Assembly: GCA_902806595.1 (NCBI GenBank)
Contig: CADCXC010000038.1
Span: 4,278,001 to 4,342,000, forward strand
Reading direction: 5' to 3'
Origin: Pyrenopolyporus hunteri
Taxonomy: Eukaryota > Ascomycota > Sordariomycetes > Xylariales > Hypoxylaceae
DNA length: 64,000 bases
Shown one piece after another: positions 1 to 12,260 of this stretch. The position numbers and the translations under genes were made by a program. The notes under the pieces are model-generated. The model had not been told where the DNA came from and searched no databases. It worked only from the letters and a program-made list of their open reading frames with translations. Position 1 is the stretch's first letter, and every line of letters begins with the position of its first letter.

Positions 1-32
1 GTATTAAGGCCCCTTGGATATAAGCGTCAAAT

Positions 33-1324
33 ATGACCGGAAACTGGGGGCTCCCGACTACGTTGGTAGTCCTATTCTCAGCGCTCTCGGCCGTCTACGC
101 GCAGAATTACCCCCTAGTTACAGATTCGAGATGCAACTGCTACAGAACGAACACGACGACTTCTCAGTACTTCACACACCACCGCTTCTTCGACTTTAGG
201 GACATGACCCAGCATGTTCATGTGCCAGGGCCCATAAACGATCCACAAGGCGCCGCGGACGCCCCTGTGACGAACAACTACTTCAACGATCCCGCTTGGA
301 CGAGCACCTGGTCGATCCAGACCTGGAATAACAGTGCCCTTATGAACGGCAGCTCGGACGATACCGGGAGCGATGCCACCGTACTCATGGTGAACTCGGC
401 CAACAACATCTACTTCGAGAAGAACAACGACCTCCGCGCGTCGTCAAAGACGTACCTCGTGATGCGGACCATGCGCCACGACACCTTCCAGTCCGCCTCC
501 GAGATCGAATCCATCTCCCTCGGCTACCGGTACCTGTCCATCCGGATGTACGCGCGGACGCGGGGCGCCCCGGGCGCCGTCACGGCCATGTTCACGTTCC
601 GGGAGGCGCCGCAGATCTCGCAGGTGCAGGAGGCGGACCTGGAGATCCGGACGGTGGACCCGAAGTACTCGATCCAGTACACGAACCAGCCGTCGTGGAA
701 CGAAGTCGGCGACATCCCGCAGGCGACGCGCAACGTGTCGCTGCCGAACCGCGTCGACTGGTCCGACTGGCAGTACCACCGGATGGACTGGACGCCGGGC
801 TCGACCACCTGGTTCGTCGACGGCCAGATGGTGTCCACGATCCAGTTCCAGGCCCCCCGCGACGCCAGCCGCGTCATGTTCAACACCTGGAGCGACGGCG
901 GCAGCTGGAGCGGCAACATGAGCGTCGGCGCCTCCGCGGAGATGCAGATCCAGTGGATCGACATCGTCTACAACAGCACCGACCCCACGCCCGGGAACCC
1001 GTTCCTGAACCCGGGCGCCGGGGGTTCCTGCGCGAACACCTGCAGCATCGATCTCACCTCGAAGACCGGCACCCCGGTGCTGATCTCCGGGCCCCAAGGT
1101 GGGCGGCTTGCGGTTTCTCCTTTTTCGAAGCTTTGTTTGATCGTGGCATTGCTGACGCATTCCCTGTTGTCATAGGTGGTACCCAACCCGCCCCCGGCGG
1201 CGGCAACGCCTGCACATCGGCCAAATGGGGACAGTGTGCGGGAAAGACTTGGAACGGATGTACGGCTTGCGCGGCTGGGACCTCATGCAAGTTCCAAAAT
1301 GATTACTATTCCCAGTGTTTGTGA
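33..1324 (+). CDS. Secreted GH16-family glycoside hydrolase with C-terminal CBM1
   Basis: Two exons, 33-1098 and 1176-1324, give 404 aa. The 77-bp intron has a CTGAC branch site 20 nt before its acceptor. Residues 1-23 are a signal peptide (hydrophobic LVVLFSALSAVYA, likely cut before Q24). Residues about 45-315 form a concanavalin-A-like GH16 fold: the catalytic E-x-D-x-E is E200-D202-E204, followed by the typical YHRMDW and WFVDG strands. A Pro/Gly linker leads to a CBM1 of about 37 residues with its conserved cysteines, WGQC and the terminal YSQCL. GH16 enzymes with this motif hydrolyse or transfer beta-1,3(1,4)-glucans, and CBM1 binds cellulose or chitin, so an extracellular wall- or plant-glucan role is inferred. 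Third positions are strongly GC-rich, unlike the surrounding DNA. The exact substrate cannot be read from the sequence. Reading through the intron gives a different C-terminus (see findings). Confidence 0.88.
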
Positions 1325-2439
1325 AGGATCTTCATTTGTATGAGCGTTGGTTTCGTTTCGTCTTAATACCTACCTACGTTTTTTTATTGATACCAAGAAT
1401 AAAGGATATACATATATACTCTACCCCGTCCGATGTATATTTTGATCAAAGTATGTGTTATTAGGTTCTCTAAATATGCCGCACCCGTAAGATCTCTAAT
1501 CAATGTTCCCAGTGCCCCCTCCCTGGTCCTATAGTATCGATGTGAGGCGAGAGCTCATAGAAATTTGTTGGAAAACACAATGCCACTAGTATTAAAGTGT
1601 AAATAGTCGTGGTGAATCCCCCTGGTCTCAGGAGTCTACCGCAGATCCCAAGGTATCCTAGTATGTCACCTTATTAAGGAATATTCAATGGGAGACCTCG
1701 GATGGCGATCACCTGGCTTATAAAGGCGCGCATGTAAGACATATAGTTCTTTGTCTACGTCTTATACGCGTTGTTAAGTCTTTCGCCTGATGATTTTCCT
1801 ACGGGATTTACTTGAAGGCGGAGGAATATTGTAGCTATTTGCCTAGAATTACAGATATCCCAATAATCACTATGGACCATGATTCTATGAAGCATCTTGA
1901 AAATCGTGATAAATATCTTAACCATAAGCGTCACTCGCGACGTGATTCCCAGGAGATTCTCTAAGCCCTTCTAATACGCTCTTCATATAGAGTCTATTTG
2001 GTTCAAACTTATAATTAAAGAATGGATTATGAGTAATTTATAGAGGCAGGGTTAACTGAGACCTTAATTTGATGATGCTCGATGCCCTCTAGCCTTGAGA
2101 CGGCCTGACGAGGATTGTGACTGAGACTAAAGCTCTCAGGGGTCCCGGTGAGGAGGGATCACTGATTGAAGAGGCGGTATATTTTACAAAGAACACTTCT
2201 ATTTTATTATATTAGGGTTATGTGTATCCTTCTCATGTCTTAGAGGCCCTGTCTTCCTCCTGTCTTACAATAGGTTTGGTACCCGCCCTCGCAGATGTTG
2301 ACCTGGATAGGTGTTATGTCTAAGGTATCACGCTATACAGGCTACTACAAGACATCATTATTCCTTCGCCGTTGCTACCCCGTTTCCTTGATTATGAAGG
2401 ATTATTAGTCAAAAAAACATCGAATAGACAGAAATGTCG

Positions 2440-2530
2440 GCTACACTCAGTCCCCGCGACTAAAACCTGTAATAATCTAGCTAAGCCCAATTGACTCGAT
2501 CACGCGTTATACCACTCGGCTAAGCTCTTC
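2440..2530 (-). pseudogene. tRNA-like relic (serine-type features)
   Basis: On the minus strand TAGCCGAGTGG matches the A-box consensus exactly. It is followed by ATTGGGCTTAGC, which resembles a long class II variable arm, and by ACAGGTTTTAGTC, which resembles a B box (GGTTCGANTCC) with C-to-T changes. The anticodon arm is too short and the acceptor strands do not pair, so it is a relic at most. The serine assignment rests only on the variable-arm resemblance. Confidence 0.28.
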
Positions 2531-2576
2531 GCGAGTCGTTGGGCGACATCGTCGAAAACAGGTATGTGACGATGAA

Positions 2577-2596
2577 TACCTACCTACCTACCTACC
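2577..2596. repeat. (TACC)n microsatellite
   Basis: Five tandem TACC units, the same tetranucleotide that recurs in clusters across the window. Confidence 0.85.
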
Positions 2597-5500
2597 CCGG
2601 GGGTTTTAGGCGGTCACTTTTACTCCCCCCCTCCTTTCCTCGTCCAACAGCAAAGAGGTGGTAGGATGGGGGTCACCTGCATACGTGGCCTGTGGTAGCA
2701 TTGGGCAGGCCAGGCCAGGCGTTCCGTAAGCGATTTGGGTGAGGTCCCTACGTACATGCGTCGGGATATGGTGGTTATCTCTATGCCCGACGAGAAATAA
2801 TAGCGCCTGTCATGGGGTACCCGGTTGCTTGCCTGCCTGCCTGCTTGCTTGTTGGCTCCGAATACAGGGCGACTGACTCATGGCGTATTCACTACCTAGG
2901 TAATATCTCTCAGCACCGGAAAAACAGTATATCGACTCTTATCGTTGGCTTATCCGTACATATATGGCTTCGAGAGACAATTTTTTGTCGCTTTGTAAGC
3001 GCCTAAAGTGGCGGCCTACGAACCAGTCAGGGGGGTAATCCTTATCTTGGAACACGGGGCAATAGTACGAAGAGCTATAATCCTATCGCTTGTTGAAATA
3101 TTACGCAATCCGCTGTCTCCGTTGCGCTCATCCTCGAGAGGGATTTCGCACGCAAGGCTCGCCTGTATCGGTATGTAGGAAGCACCGTCCTCTGAGGGCC
3201 GACGTGAGGGCGTGGTGATGTATCGGAAAGACTCGCTGTACAGGCTCATCTGATCGAAAAATATGTATGTACCTTATCAGCAGGACAAGCTTATATCAGC
3301 GCGGAATCGGCCATGCGAAGTTGCAATTATGTGAATGGATCGGACCAGTTGTTTGACGGACCCGGATGATCCCCCGGTGAACTTATTTGGAATGGCATTT
3401 ATTGGCTCGACCTGGACTGATTGCTACGCGCAGGGACCCCTCCAATCTAGATCTAGCCCAGATTCAAAGTACCGCATCGTGGGTAATATGTCTTGGTAGT
3501 GTAAGATTGCAATTTATCTCAAGTATGTATAAATACCTATTTTCTACCGTTTTTTGTAAATGCCACCGGGAGGATTCGTGATCTGGCGGTATGGTTGTAT
3601 GGCTTCACGGACACTTGCTTTTTCTCTCATCCTTTGGGGCCTCCAAGCTTCGTGGCGTGAAACCGATAGCGTAGAATACCTCGCTAATCACCGCGGTGGC
3701 TGGGCTGCACGACTTCGGTAGTGAGCGTGCGATGTAAGACGCCTTCAATTTCACAAGCCTCAGACGAGGCTACGGAGCACAGCGTCCTTCGTGGACCAAT
3801 TACTCCGTCTGGAATAGGTTCCGAAATGTTGTGTAATGGTGATGCGGTGGCCGATGGTCTGTGCCCGGTGCCAAAGGCGTGGAAATACTCAGTTAGGAGC
3901 TCTGTTAGCGAATCAAGACCGTTTATAAAGTACTCAACTCCCGGTCTATGGCGGCTGTGCAGTTCAATAGCCATACCTGTCACAGCAGGCCCGGTACGAC
4001 TAGGGTAACACATTGGGAAACAGTGCGTGGGGGGTTCTCCTGTTGATGGAAGACGAACGCCACTTGGAATAGAAGCCAGGGAAACCCCCAAAAGAGAAAA
4101 AAAAAGAAAGCCACATGGAACCCCGGTCCTGAGACGCACGGTAAGCAATGTAAGGCGTCTTTTTCTTTCTTGTTTCAGTTTTCCCTCTTGACGGAGTAGC
4201 CGTTATGACAACTGCGATTTGCCATTATGGGGGAAATAGGGCAGAAGACATCCAATAGCCGTCGTTGGCGTCAATCCTGTAAGCTTGTAGGTTAGGAGAG
4301 TTGTGTGTGTTCACGACAGACATGACGGGAGCATCCGTTCTCATATTATGTAAACCCGGTCTCTGGCCGCCGGGGTTCCCCTTCCGGTATCAGGGGCTGT
4401 CAATCCCGGCGTAAGCTCTACCAATCCTCATCGGTGCCAGTAGCGCGGTACGAGAGATGGAAAGGGATCCAATGCCGCCGTAGCCGGGTGGTAGATCACT
4501 GATTTTTCTATCTCGTCACGTTTTCCATGCCGCGGGACTGGTATTGCTGACGAAATTATGACGAGTGACATATGACGAGGTTCCGGCTCCTGTGTTTTTT
4601 TAACGTTCTGCCTCTTGGTAAATTGTAAAACCGCTGTGCCATGTCATCGCATCCCGGTAAAATGTGATAGGAGCTGAACGATTGCGTAGTCCGCGGCAAG
4701 CTCCTATCAGGGGAAATGTCTCTCGGCCACTTCCAGATAAGGGATAAGGATGAGGAGGGATTCATGCGGCTTCGCTATGTGCAAAGTTCTCCGTGGAAAT
4801 GTCGTAGGATCGGGACGGGCTGGTTCGGTACATCCCTTCAATTCATCAGCAGACGAGATCGTTTAACGTCTCCTAATGTCTCTCTCGCCGTTTCACTCCG
4901 ATGAACTGCTGCTTTGGCGAATTATTACTTAACCGCAGTCGCCTCGTGGATTGTACCCCGATACCCCCCCCTTTTCAGTGCTGACTGCATATTTGATTGC
5001 ATCGGCGCACCGCATTTCAAGCCCTCACGATGCAGCCGAGGGGTCAAACAAAGACCCCACGCCATTTGTATGCGTCTCTGCATGTCTGATCAGGTCGTTT
5101 TGCCGGGTACCGGCAGGCCTTAGGTTGCATTGCCTCGCCCCCAACGCGCAGCACGTTCTAAGTTGCACAATGTGTTCATAATTATTAAACACGGTGTCTC
5201 GTGTTCGCTTGGGACGCCCCTTCGAGCGAGCAACGAGAAAAGAGGGTAGAAGGGGGAGGGGATGTCGGATGATCAGATAGAGACGGGCGGTTGGAAGCGG
5301 ACTTATTGGTCGCTTTATAATTAGATAAAATTACCCTATAAAACCCCTCCATTTATTAGGGGATCCGGGGTGATCTGTGGGGGAGAAGTGGTTAGCAAAC
5401 GCCTGAGAATGACACCTCCTTTTCGTGGTGGGGGTCATTCGGTTTCTGCCCATCTGTTTGGGTTCGGGGAATGCGATCTGCCTCTGCATGATTATCTGAC

Positions 5501-7447
5501 CGTTGTAGTCTGGGAGAAAACTACGCAACACCGTGGGAAGAACTAGGCGATCTGATGAGGTCTTTTTCCCCCTTTTTTTCTCTCTTCGCTCCCTTCTGCT
5601 CAACGTGACTGGTGTAAGCCCTAACTCCTATTATTACTTAATTGGGATTCATCTGGCTTTCTAGCCAATACCATCACGCGAGCAGCCCGAGAGCCCCGTG
5701 CCGTATGATGCCTTATATCCTATCCCCCTAGCATCGCATAATTTGGAGTCGTCGTAATATTACGGACATTTATGCCCTTTTAGAATCTCTTCGAAATGAG
5801 GCCGAAACTATTAGCTAAAAAGACTAGATGGAAGAAGGCAAAAATACCCGACTTTGGGGCCCCTTACCTGCCTCTCGCCACCCTTCTATTTTCGCAATAG
5901 TCTCCTCCGTAATCGCAGCACACGGACGCAGCTCAGTTGGACTCTGGCCCCTAAGATTCAGTCCTATTACTAAATTTACGTTGCAGCCATGCGAGGATTG
6001 TAAGACTGGGGGATCAGACCGATCCGGAGAGACAGGTCAGCGAACACGGGTCAAGGAGCGGGGGACGCCTTGGATGGGCCGGAAAACCAGGTCGCGGAAA
6101 AGGGCTGCCGAGTGATCCCTCTTCCATAGGGTGGTAATAGTGGTTGAGGTAAGGTGGTGGCGTCGGCGGCGTTGACGAGACCGTCTGTTTGCCTGTCTGT
6201 AGTGTGTAGTATGTAGTGGTATTGGTATTAGTGTGGTAGTGCCGGCGATGGTGAAAATAGGTATGTGGTACTTAACAGCATTACATACATACCCGAGGCA
6301 CAGCGACAGGATGCTACCACTCGCTGCATGACATCTGACCAGGCTCGGGTAAAACGTACACACAATTTAGAGGCCGGTACCTAGGATACCTCCGCGGCGT
6401 ACAAGTAATAAGCTGACGGAGGATCGTATCGTGCGTTATTCTTTGCATTTTCTCTCGTACCAAACCCCCAAAGGCCTCTTCCCTCCCCCCCTTCAGGGAT
6501 ACCGACTTCTAGGACTAGCGCGGCATGGCTCTGCAAGGTCCAAACTGCGGGGTACAGGGTTAGGAGGAGCGCGTCGGGGCGATCTACATCGGACTGCGTT
6601 TTGTGACAAACTGGATTGGTGATCGACCGAGGATTGACTCGATACATGATGCAGAAGGGGTCTTGTGTTCCTGTCCTTCTCTTGCTACTGTCTCGGGTGT
6701 TGGACGTGTTTCCAATGGGACGAGAGCTGCGAAGATCGGTTAGGTAGTACGTGGTTATGCGATGTGCCGTCATGATGTGAAGCTGGGTTGGGGTAATGTG
6801 GCAGCATGGATCATGCATGATGCTGTGGCATAGAAGAATTGGTAGCGCTGCCGCTGCTGCCACTGCTCCCACCGCTGCCACTCGGGGATCGTGGGGCAAC
6901 GGTAGCCGATATTCCAACCGCCATGGCCCGTTACTGTCTGAGTCTCGAGATCCCTTTGGGGTCGGTCGCGTAGAATAGAGAGAGCTGGGAAGTAAGCCCG
7001 TCGGGCCTGTTCTAGCTTAGAGTCGACTAACTTATCTACTAGAACTGCCGACGCCTGCAGCTTGTAACGTTTCTTGCAGCGTGCTGAAGTTTAGAGCATA
7101 CAGACGAAGGGGAGACGAAGAGGAGACGTGCCGGGCGGGACGCGGCCGTGGGAATTCTTGCTTCTCATGGATCATATTCATATAGGAAGGCCTATATTCT
7201 AGGCCTCTTTAACATTAGTTGATAACAACTCAAGCATCCATTTTAGGAGCCCTTTTCTAGCGAAGGAGAGCACTGCTGTGGGAGTCTTTCTGATTTCACA
7301 GGTAATTTTGCGCTATCCCGTCCACATAACGCCGTTTAATCTCATAACTCCAAGTGCGTAGTCTAGTTAATAGTGCAACAAGGCCCCATCGAGCCCCATG
7401 ATCTCCACGATCCCTACTAGGATTTAATTTCTCCAGATACCCCCCCT

Positions 7448-8386
7448 CTAGACTAAGCTTCGCTCCAAGGCCATCACCTCCTCGAACCCATTTGTAATCA
7501 TGTCCATCTGGTCGCCGCTTGGCAACCCACACGGCTTTCGCGGTTCCCCACCGTAACCTTCGAAGTGCTGCAAGGCAGCCTTTACCCCGGCAAAGCCGGT
7601 CTGGATGGCGATCCAATCTGCCTTGGCAACGATGGCTTGCAGCCTCCTTGCCTCCTTCAGCTCGCCAGCGTGGAATAGCTCGCAGATACGAACGCAGGCT
7701 CGGGGTACCAAATTGGCAGTTCCAGCGATGGTCCCATGTCCGCCCACGACGAGACCCTGTAGAATGAAGTCTGCGCTGCCTCCAGCGACGAAGAAGCCAG
7801 GCTTAGCCCCATCGACAATGCGAGCTAGCTTACCCGTGTTCCCACAGGTAAGTTTCACGCCGTGAACGTTGGCGTGCTTGGAGATCTGAATTATTGTGTC
7901 GGAGGAAAGGTCTAGACCGGAGCAAGCCCCGGGATAGTTATAGATCATGACTGGGATTGGGCTAGAGTCGGCAACGTCGTAAAAATGCTGAACGATCTTA
8001 GACGTATTAAGTAGACCGCCGTAGTAGGCGGGAGGAAGGATGATGACATAGTTAGCACCGGCGTTGGCAGCATCCCGGCACAGCTGAATAGTCTCACGGG
8101 TGGACTGCGCCCCACAACCGGCAATGATAGGCATAAGATGGTGGTCTGACTGGTCTAGTGCAGCCCGGGTAGTCTTAATAACGAGGCTACGCTCTTCCCT
8201 GCTGAGATGGACGGCTTCTCCGTTTGAGCCATGTACAACAAGGCCCGCAACGCCAGCCTCGGCCAGACGGATAGCGTGGCGCTCGGTTGCTTCTAAGTCG
8301 ATGTCGTCATTCTCTTTAAAGAAGGCCACGGTAGGAACGTAAACCCCTTCGGGCAGAGAGTTGAGTTGAGCCGGAGATTCCGTCAT
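7448..8386 (-). CDS. DHDPS/NAL-family aldolase (2-keto-3-deoxy sugar-acid aldolase-like)
   Basis: Intronless, 312 aa, close to the usual 300-320 aa of this class I (Schiff-base) lyase family. Family signatures are visible: GSNGE (53-57) near the substrate carboxylate site, IYNYPG with the catalytic-type tyrosine Y149, and the Schiff-base lysine K178 in GVKLT. GGSADF around 202-207 and the glycine-rich GGHGTIAGTAN (215-225) follow as in related fungal enzymes. The fungal branch includes 2-keto-3-deoxy-L-galactonate aldolases of pectin (galacturonate) breakdown and 4-hydroxy-2-oxoglutarate-type aldolases. Overall similarity favours that branch over bacterial lysine biosynthesis, since fungi make lysine by the aminoadipate route. 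Cytosolic, with no targeting signal. The start at 8386 gives the expected N-terminus (GVYVPTVAFF soon after). Neighbours give no pathway context; the galacturonate reductase and dehydratase genes are not in this window. Confidence 0.85.
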   Translation of the reverse strand: MTESPAQLNSLPEGVYVPTVAFFKENDDIDLEATERHAIRLAEAGVAGLVVHGSNGEAVHLSREERSLVIKTTRAALDQSDHHLMPIIAGCGAQSTRETIQLCRDAANAGANYVIILPPAYYGGLLNTSKIVQHFYDVADSSPIPVMIYNYPGACSGLDLSSDTIIQISKHANVHGVKLTCGNTGKLARIVDGAKPGFFVAGGSADFILQGLVVGGHGTIAGTANLVPRACVRICELFHAGELKEARRLQAIVAKADWIAIQTGFAGVKAALQHFEGYGGEPRKPCGLPSGDQMDMITNGFEEVMALERSLV

Positions 8387-9762
8387 CTGTGCGTATATGT
8401 AGATCTAGTAGACCTGAGTAGGGGCGGGGTGAAAGAATACGTGAAGTAGGAGGATGGGAGAACGTGAGAGTTTTACCTCAGCTGGAGGTGCTAACAAACT
8501 GCTGGATAAATAGGACCTCAGCTAAACCTACGGGAAATTGTTTGGATTTATGGACACAAGGTTGACAAGGCGTAGGTGGGAAGAGTGAGGGGGGTAAAGC
8601 TTTAGGAGGTATAAGGGGGAAGTCAATGGTAGTACTTGTGAACCCCCTAGGTGAACGGGGGGAGGAGGGTTTAAATACCTTTCGAGATTCTCTCTCTTGT
8701 TGGCGAGACGTACGCCCAGGTGTTTGCTTTGCGAGCCGGCAAGACTACCTGTCCTGGGGACCTGGTTAGGTGGTAGGTATAAGGCGAGGAACTACTAAGC
8801 ATAGGTAGGATTGGACTGGCTAACTATCCGATCCTCCCTTGTTCAAGGCGGCCCAATGAGCTTCTCAGAGGAGCCTAATAAAGTCCGGCAGAGCCAGAGC
8901 CGCTAGGTTAAGCACTTACCTACGGGCTTGAGGCGTTACTAGCAGAGCTGATCTGATTCGACAATGGCTGGACAACGGCTGGACAACGGCATATGAAGAG
9001 GCTATTACTGGCCAAGGCATGTGGCCGTGTTTAACGTGGGGGTGTTGTCATGTGGTAGCTTGAGCTTTTCCCCCTAGTCAGGGGAAGCCAAGTTGGACGA
9101 AGCTACCAAGCAGCCAAGTAAGGTAAGAGAAGAAACGCGAGTAGTATGATTGATTGTACCACGAGGGACTCGTCGGTGGCTTGGATGCACTTCTGACACG
9201 GAGAACCCCAGGCTCGTACTGCGTCGGCCTTTCGCTAGGCCGTTGCGGAGGGTGATTGGCCTCTCTGGCGTAACTCGGGCAGGCAGGCGTAAGGAATCGG
9301 CGTGCGGGACGCAGACCTGATGCCCTCTTTTTCCTGGGTTGCCTGTCCAGTGTACATATGGAGTATACATAGGAAGTGTCTATTTTCGGGGTCAGGGTCG
9401 CGGCCAATCTGGGGCCGGTGTGAAAGAGAGCCAGGTTGCGTTGTTGGATGAACCGCTGGGCGAATAATCCATGTTACAGTTAACGAAATGCGGTGAAGCT
9501 TTTTTTTCTTTTCTTTTCAATTTTCCCTCTTTTAAATCGAGAGACAGGAATTGGAAATGAGGGGCACTTCCAGCTAGGGCGGTGGGGAAGATTAAAAGGG
9601 TGGACCTTCCAATAAGCGTGGGGGAAGGGAGTGAAGGTACCAGGTATCACGTACATGTATATTTGGTTAGGTACGCATTTAGGTATATAGGTACCTAGTA
9701 TACGTCTGTTCCTACCCTCTATGCAAGTAATCAGGATGTGATCATTCATAGGTGCCTGGATG

Positions 9763-9840
9763 GAGGTAGGTAGGTAGTCAGGTACAACCTAGAATACTAC
9801 CTACCTACCTAGGTACCTACCTACTTCCTTACCTAGGTAC
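9763..9840. repeat. ACCT/AGGT tetranucleotide cluster
   Basis: Runs of AGGT followed by runs of ACCT with ACCTAGGT palindromes at the switches. Similar clusters occur at 41.7 kb and 45.3-45.7 kb. Confidence 0.8.
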
Positions 9841-10433
9841 GCAGCTTCTATAGCGCCTTTGTGCCACACCTGCTTCGACAACCTACCTCGATTTGGAGGG
9901 GCACCTACCCCCACGTTCCACTAGAAGAATATTGAAAGGAACCTAAAACGACCTGGGAAGCTGGGCTATAAACATCCCAGCACCCCCCCGGTTCCATTTT
10001 GGTCCGGGTTCGACTTGACGCGGGACTGGGATTTTGAAGTGCCCCCCCCCGTACCCTTCCCTCCTTACCCCAGATGTACATAGGTACCTGCCTACATGTA
10101 GGTATAGGGCGATACCTAAAGTTTCACTTATAACCCCCAGGCCGAACCTCTCGACCTATCCCTAAACACCTCTCTTCTCTGCCAAGCTATTCCTTCTGTA
10201 CAGTCCTTAGTAGGACGACTCAAGGATGCCCCAGAATCCTGGTTGACCCCTTTAGGTGGCTTGACCCCGGATCCATTTCTGTGGGCCGGGGAGAGAGGGG
10301 GACACTTCGGGCTATACCCCGTGCTCCTATACCGCATATCAACGACAAACACGACGCCACTAAGTTCCCCCAACCATCGAGCGTGGCACACGTCCAAACC
10401 GCATGGTGCAGCCGAACAACGCAAACTAATCAC

Positions 10434-10470
10434 GAAGCTAAAGTACGGAGCTAAAGTACGAGGCTAAGTA
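10434..10470. repeat. Short tandem repeat, unit about 12-13 bp
   Basis: Three imperfect copies of AGCTAAAGTACGG. Confidence 0.7.
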
Positions 10471-11525
10471 CGGTTAGAACTTTAGCGTGAACACCGCTCC
10501 TGCGTTTTCCAAGTTCGGATACGCTTGTCGGTTCCATAGAAGAGGAAGAGGCAAAGGATTCGGGATTTGGTAATAGTCCGCATCTGACCACTGTTGGCGA
10601 TTACCTTCTACTAAGAGGATGTATGCGTTTTAGGCTTCGAGAAGACCTCAACGTGGTCTTTGGTTCCCCATTACCCCAGTCCCCATGCCTAGGAACTCGA
10701 TTCGGTAAGTCGAATGTCAAATAGCCCGGGCTAGATTCCAATAAGGTGCCCTGTGGAAGTTCGTTCACCGGGAATCACTTTGAGTTATTACACACGGGAC
10801 TGGGTGAAAAACCCGGTAGTTTGGCTCGTTTTGGGGGTACGAGCTCGTGCTCCATACTCCCAGCGATCTATTCGTCGGTATCCACCCTTCACTTCGCTCA
10901 GACATCAGAATATCCACATCACACGGCTTAAGGATAACCACTCGGCCCTCTTCGACTTTTACCTATGATGCTGAGAGGGGATTCCCCATGCCTAAACGAA
11001 CCGTCCTTTTTTACTCCTTTCCCCGTGTCGTAAGACATTAGGTCGCCAGGCAACGGTACATCCACGTGAGAACTTTTACGTGGGGGTCAAAAGCTAGTAT
11101 TAGTACGATCGACGCAGGGGGGGTTGGAATGGCTTATTTCCGCGAGCCTTCCCCTCGGGAGAACATGATGATTGGTCTCGACTGTACCCCTCGGGTCGAC
11201 TATATCGTTGTAATTACGTGAAGCCGTCCTGATTCCCTGCAAAGGTGACAATCCATCCATATCATAGTGAGTTACGAAGACAATGAACCATTGTAAAACA
11301 GGATTATTATTTAGAAGATATTTACTGAAAAGGCAGGTCGCCTGTTCTACATTCTTATAGCACGAGTTAGCTTGATTTTAGTCGGGTCCCCGGTGCGCGC
11401 CGGTGGAGGCTTCAGGGCAATCCGGAAGTACCGGAAAATCCACCGTATGTACGTCCTCATTTACTAAGAGCAGGTAAATGTTGCGAGAATGCAAATTGAA
11501 ATTGGGTTATTAGAACTCCACTAAG

Positions 11526-11636
11526 GGAAATTAAAAGCTCGGTAAACCACGCCGGACCGTAAAAAGATTTTCCGTTAAACCGTTAAATCGAAAAATTTTC
11601 AAATGTTAAACCTATTTTTTAATTATAGTTACGTAA
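11526..11636 (+). repeat. Left inverted terminal repeat of the AT-rich block
   Basis: Matches the reverse complement of 33207-33310. Shared blocks are CACGCCGGAC, TAAACCGTTAA, runs around AAAAATTT, ACC followed by an A/T run, and TAGTTAYGTAA. Where the two differ, this copy often shows T or A in place of C or G, as expected from RIP. Confidence 0.75.
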
Positions 11637-11960
11637 AAACCATAAGGGGTTATAAAGTATATATTATTAAATTATATAATTATTTAATTAAATAATAAAT
11701 TTATAATATAATTAAAAATAATAATAAATTTATTTTTATAAATTAAATAAATTATAATAAAAAAATTATCGCGAATATATAATATTAAACGAATAAAAAA
11801 TCGTTAATAAATAATCGAAATAAAATTATACGATTATATAATAAAAAGTAAAGAAATAAAAAAAATTAATTAAATTATATATATTTAAAAGTTATAAATA
11901 AGTTAATTTTATATTAATCGATATTTATATTTTTTTTAAAAATTTATATTTTAAATTTTT

Positions 11961-12060
11961 ATCGCGTAAAACGATAAAACATTTAATAAAAATATATTTA
12001 TTATTATTATTATTATAACGAATATTTTAATATAAAGTTATATTATTATATATAATTTTT
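11961..12060 (-). repeat. Family B repeat copy 1
   Basis: Shares ACGATAAAACATTTAATA and the following long ATT run plus ATAACGA with the copy at 32.24 kb. Confidence 0.55.
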
Positions 12061-12150
12061 AAAAAATAATAAATTATCGATAATATAATACGAAATAATT
12101 TTATTATTTTATTTTAATATATATAAATTTTATAATTTTTTTTTTTATTA

Positions 12151-12260
12151 CGATTTAATATAATTAATTTAATTTTATTAAATAATTAATATCGAAGTTT
12201 CGATCGATTATATAATTAAAACTTATATATAAAACCGCGGTTTAATTTTAATACGACGTA
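12151..12260 (+). repeat. Family A repeat copy 1
   Basis: Contains CGATTTAATA, then TTTTATTAAATAATTAAT, ATCGAAGTTTCGATCGAT, and the TATA-box-like ACTTATATATAAAACCGCGG. It faces copy 2 head to head. Confidence 0.65.

Larger units (their letters stand above)
1325..7447. other. Gene-free stretch, 6.1 kb
   Basis: I see no recognisable protein-coding gene. Open frames are short, overlap on both strands and match no family I know. The 5' part holds the GH16 3' UTR. The rest holds a (TACC)n tract, a tRNA-like relic near 2.45 kb, short CCTG/CTTG tracts near 2.83 kb, and a GCTGCC-type tract near 6.85 kb. Stops are frequent and composition is mixed. Decayed transposon DNA is plausible but not shown. 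Confidence 0.5.
8387..11525. other. Gene-free stretch between the aldolase and the AT-rich block
   Basis: The first few hundred bases are the aldolase upstream region and carry no motif I can name. No coding region is supported; the short open frames near 9.1-9.4 kb and 10.2-10.9 kb overlap on both strands and match no family. A 13-bp tandem duplication (GGCTGGACAACGG type) lies near 8.97 kb. ACCT-type repeats and a short tandem repeat near 10.45 kb are listed separately. Confidence 0.5.

Noticed and set aside
444..1160. 238-aa open frame opposite the GH16 gene
   Set aside because: Shadow of the GC-rich third positions; its content is Arg/Gly/Val-rich without any domain, while the plus strand has a full GH16 and CBM1.
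9074..9407. Overlapping minus-strand open frames of about 100 aa
   Set aside because: Two frames overlap with similar length and no family resemblance, which is typical of chance.
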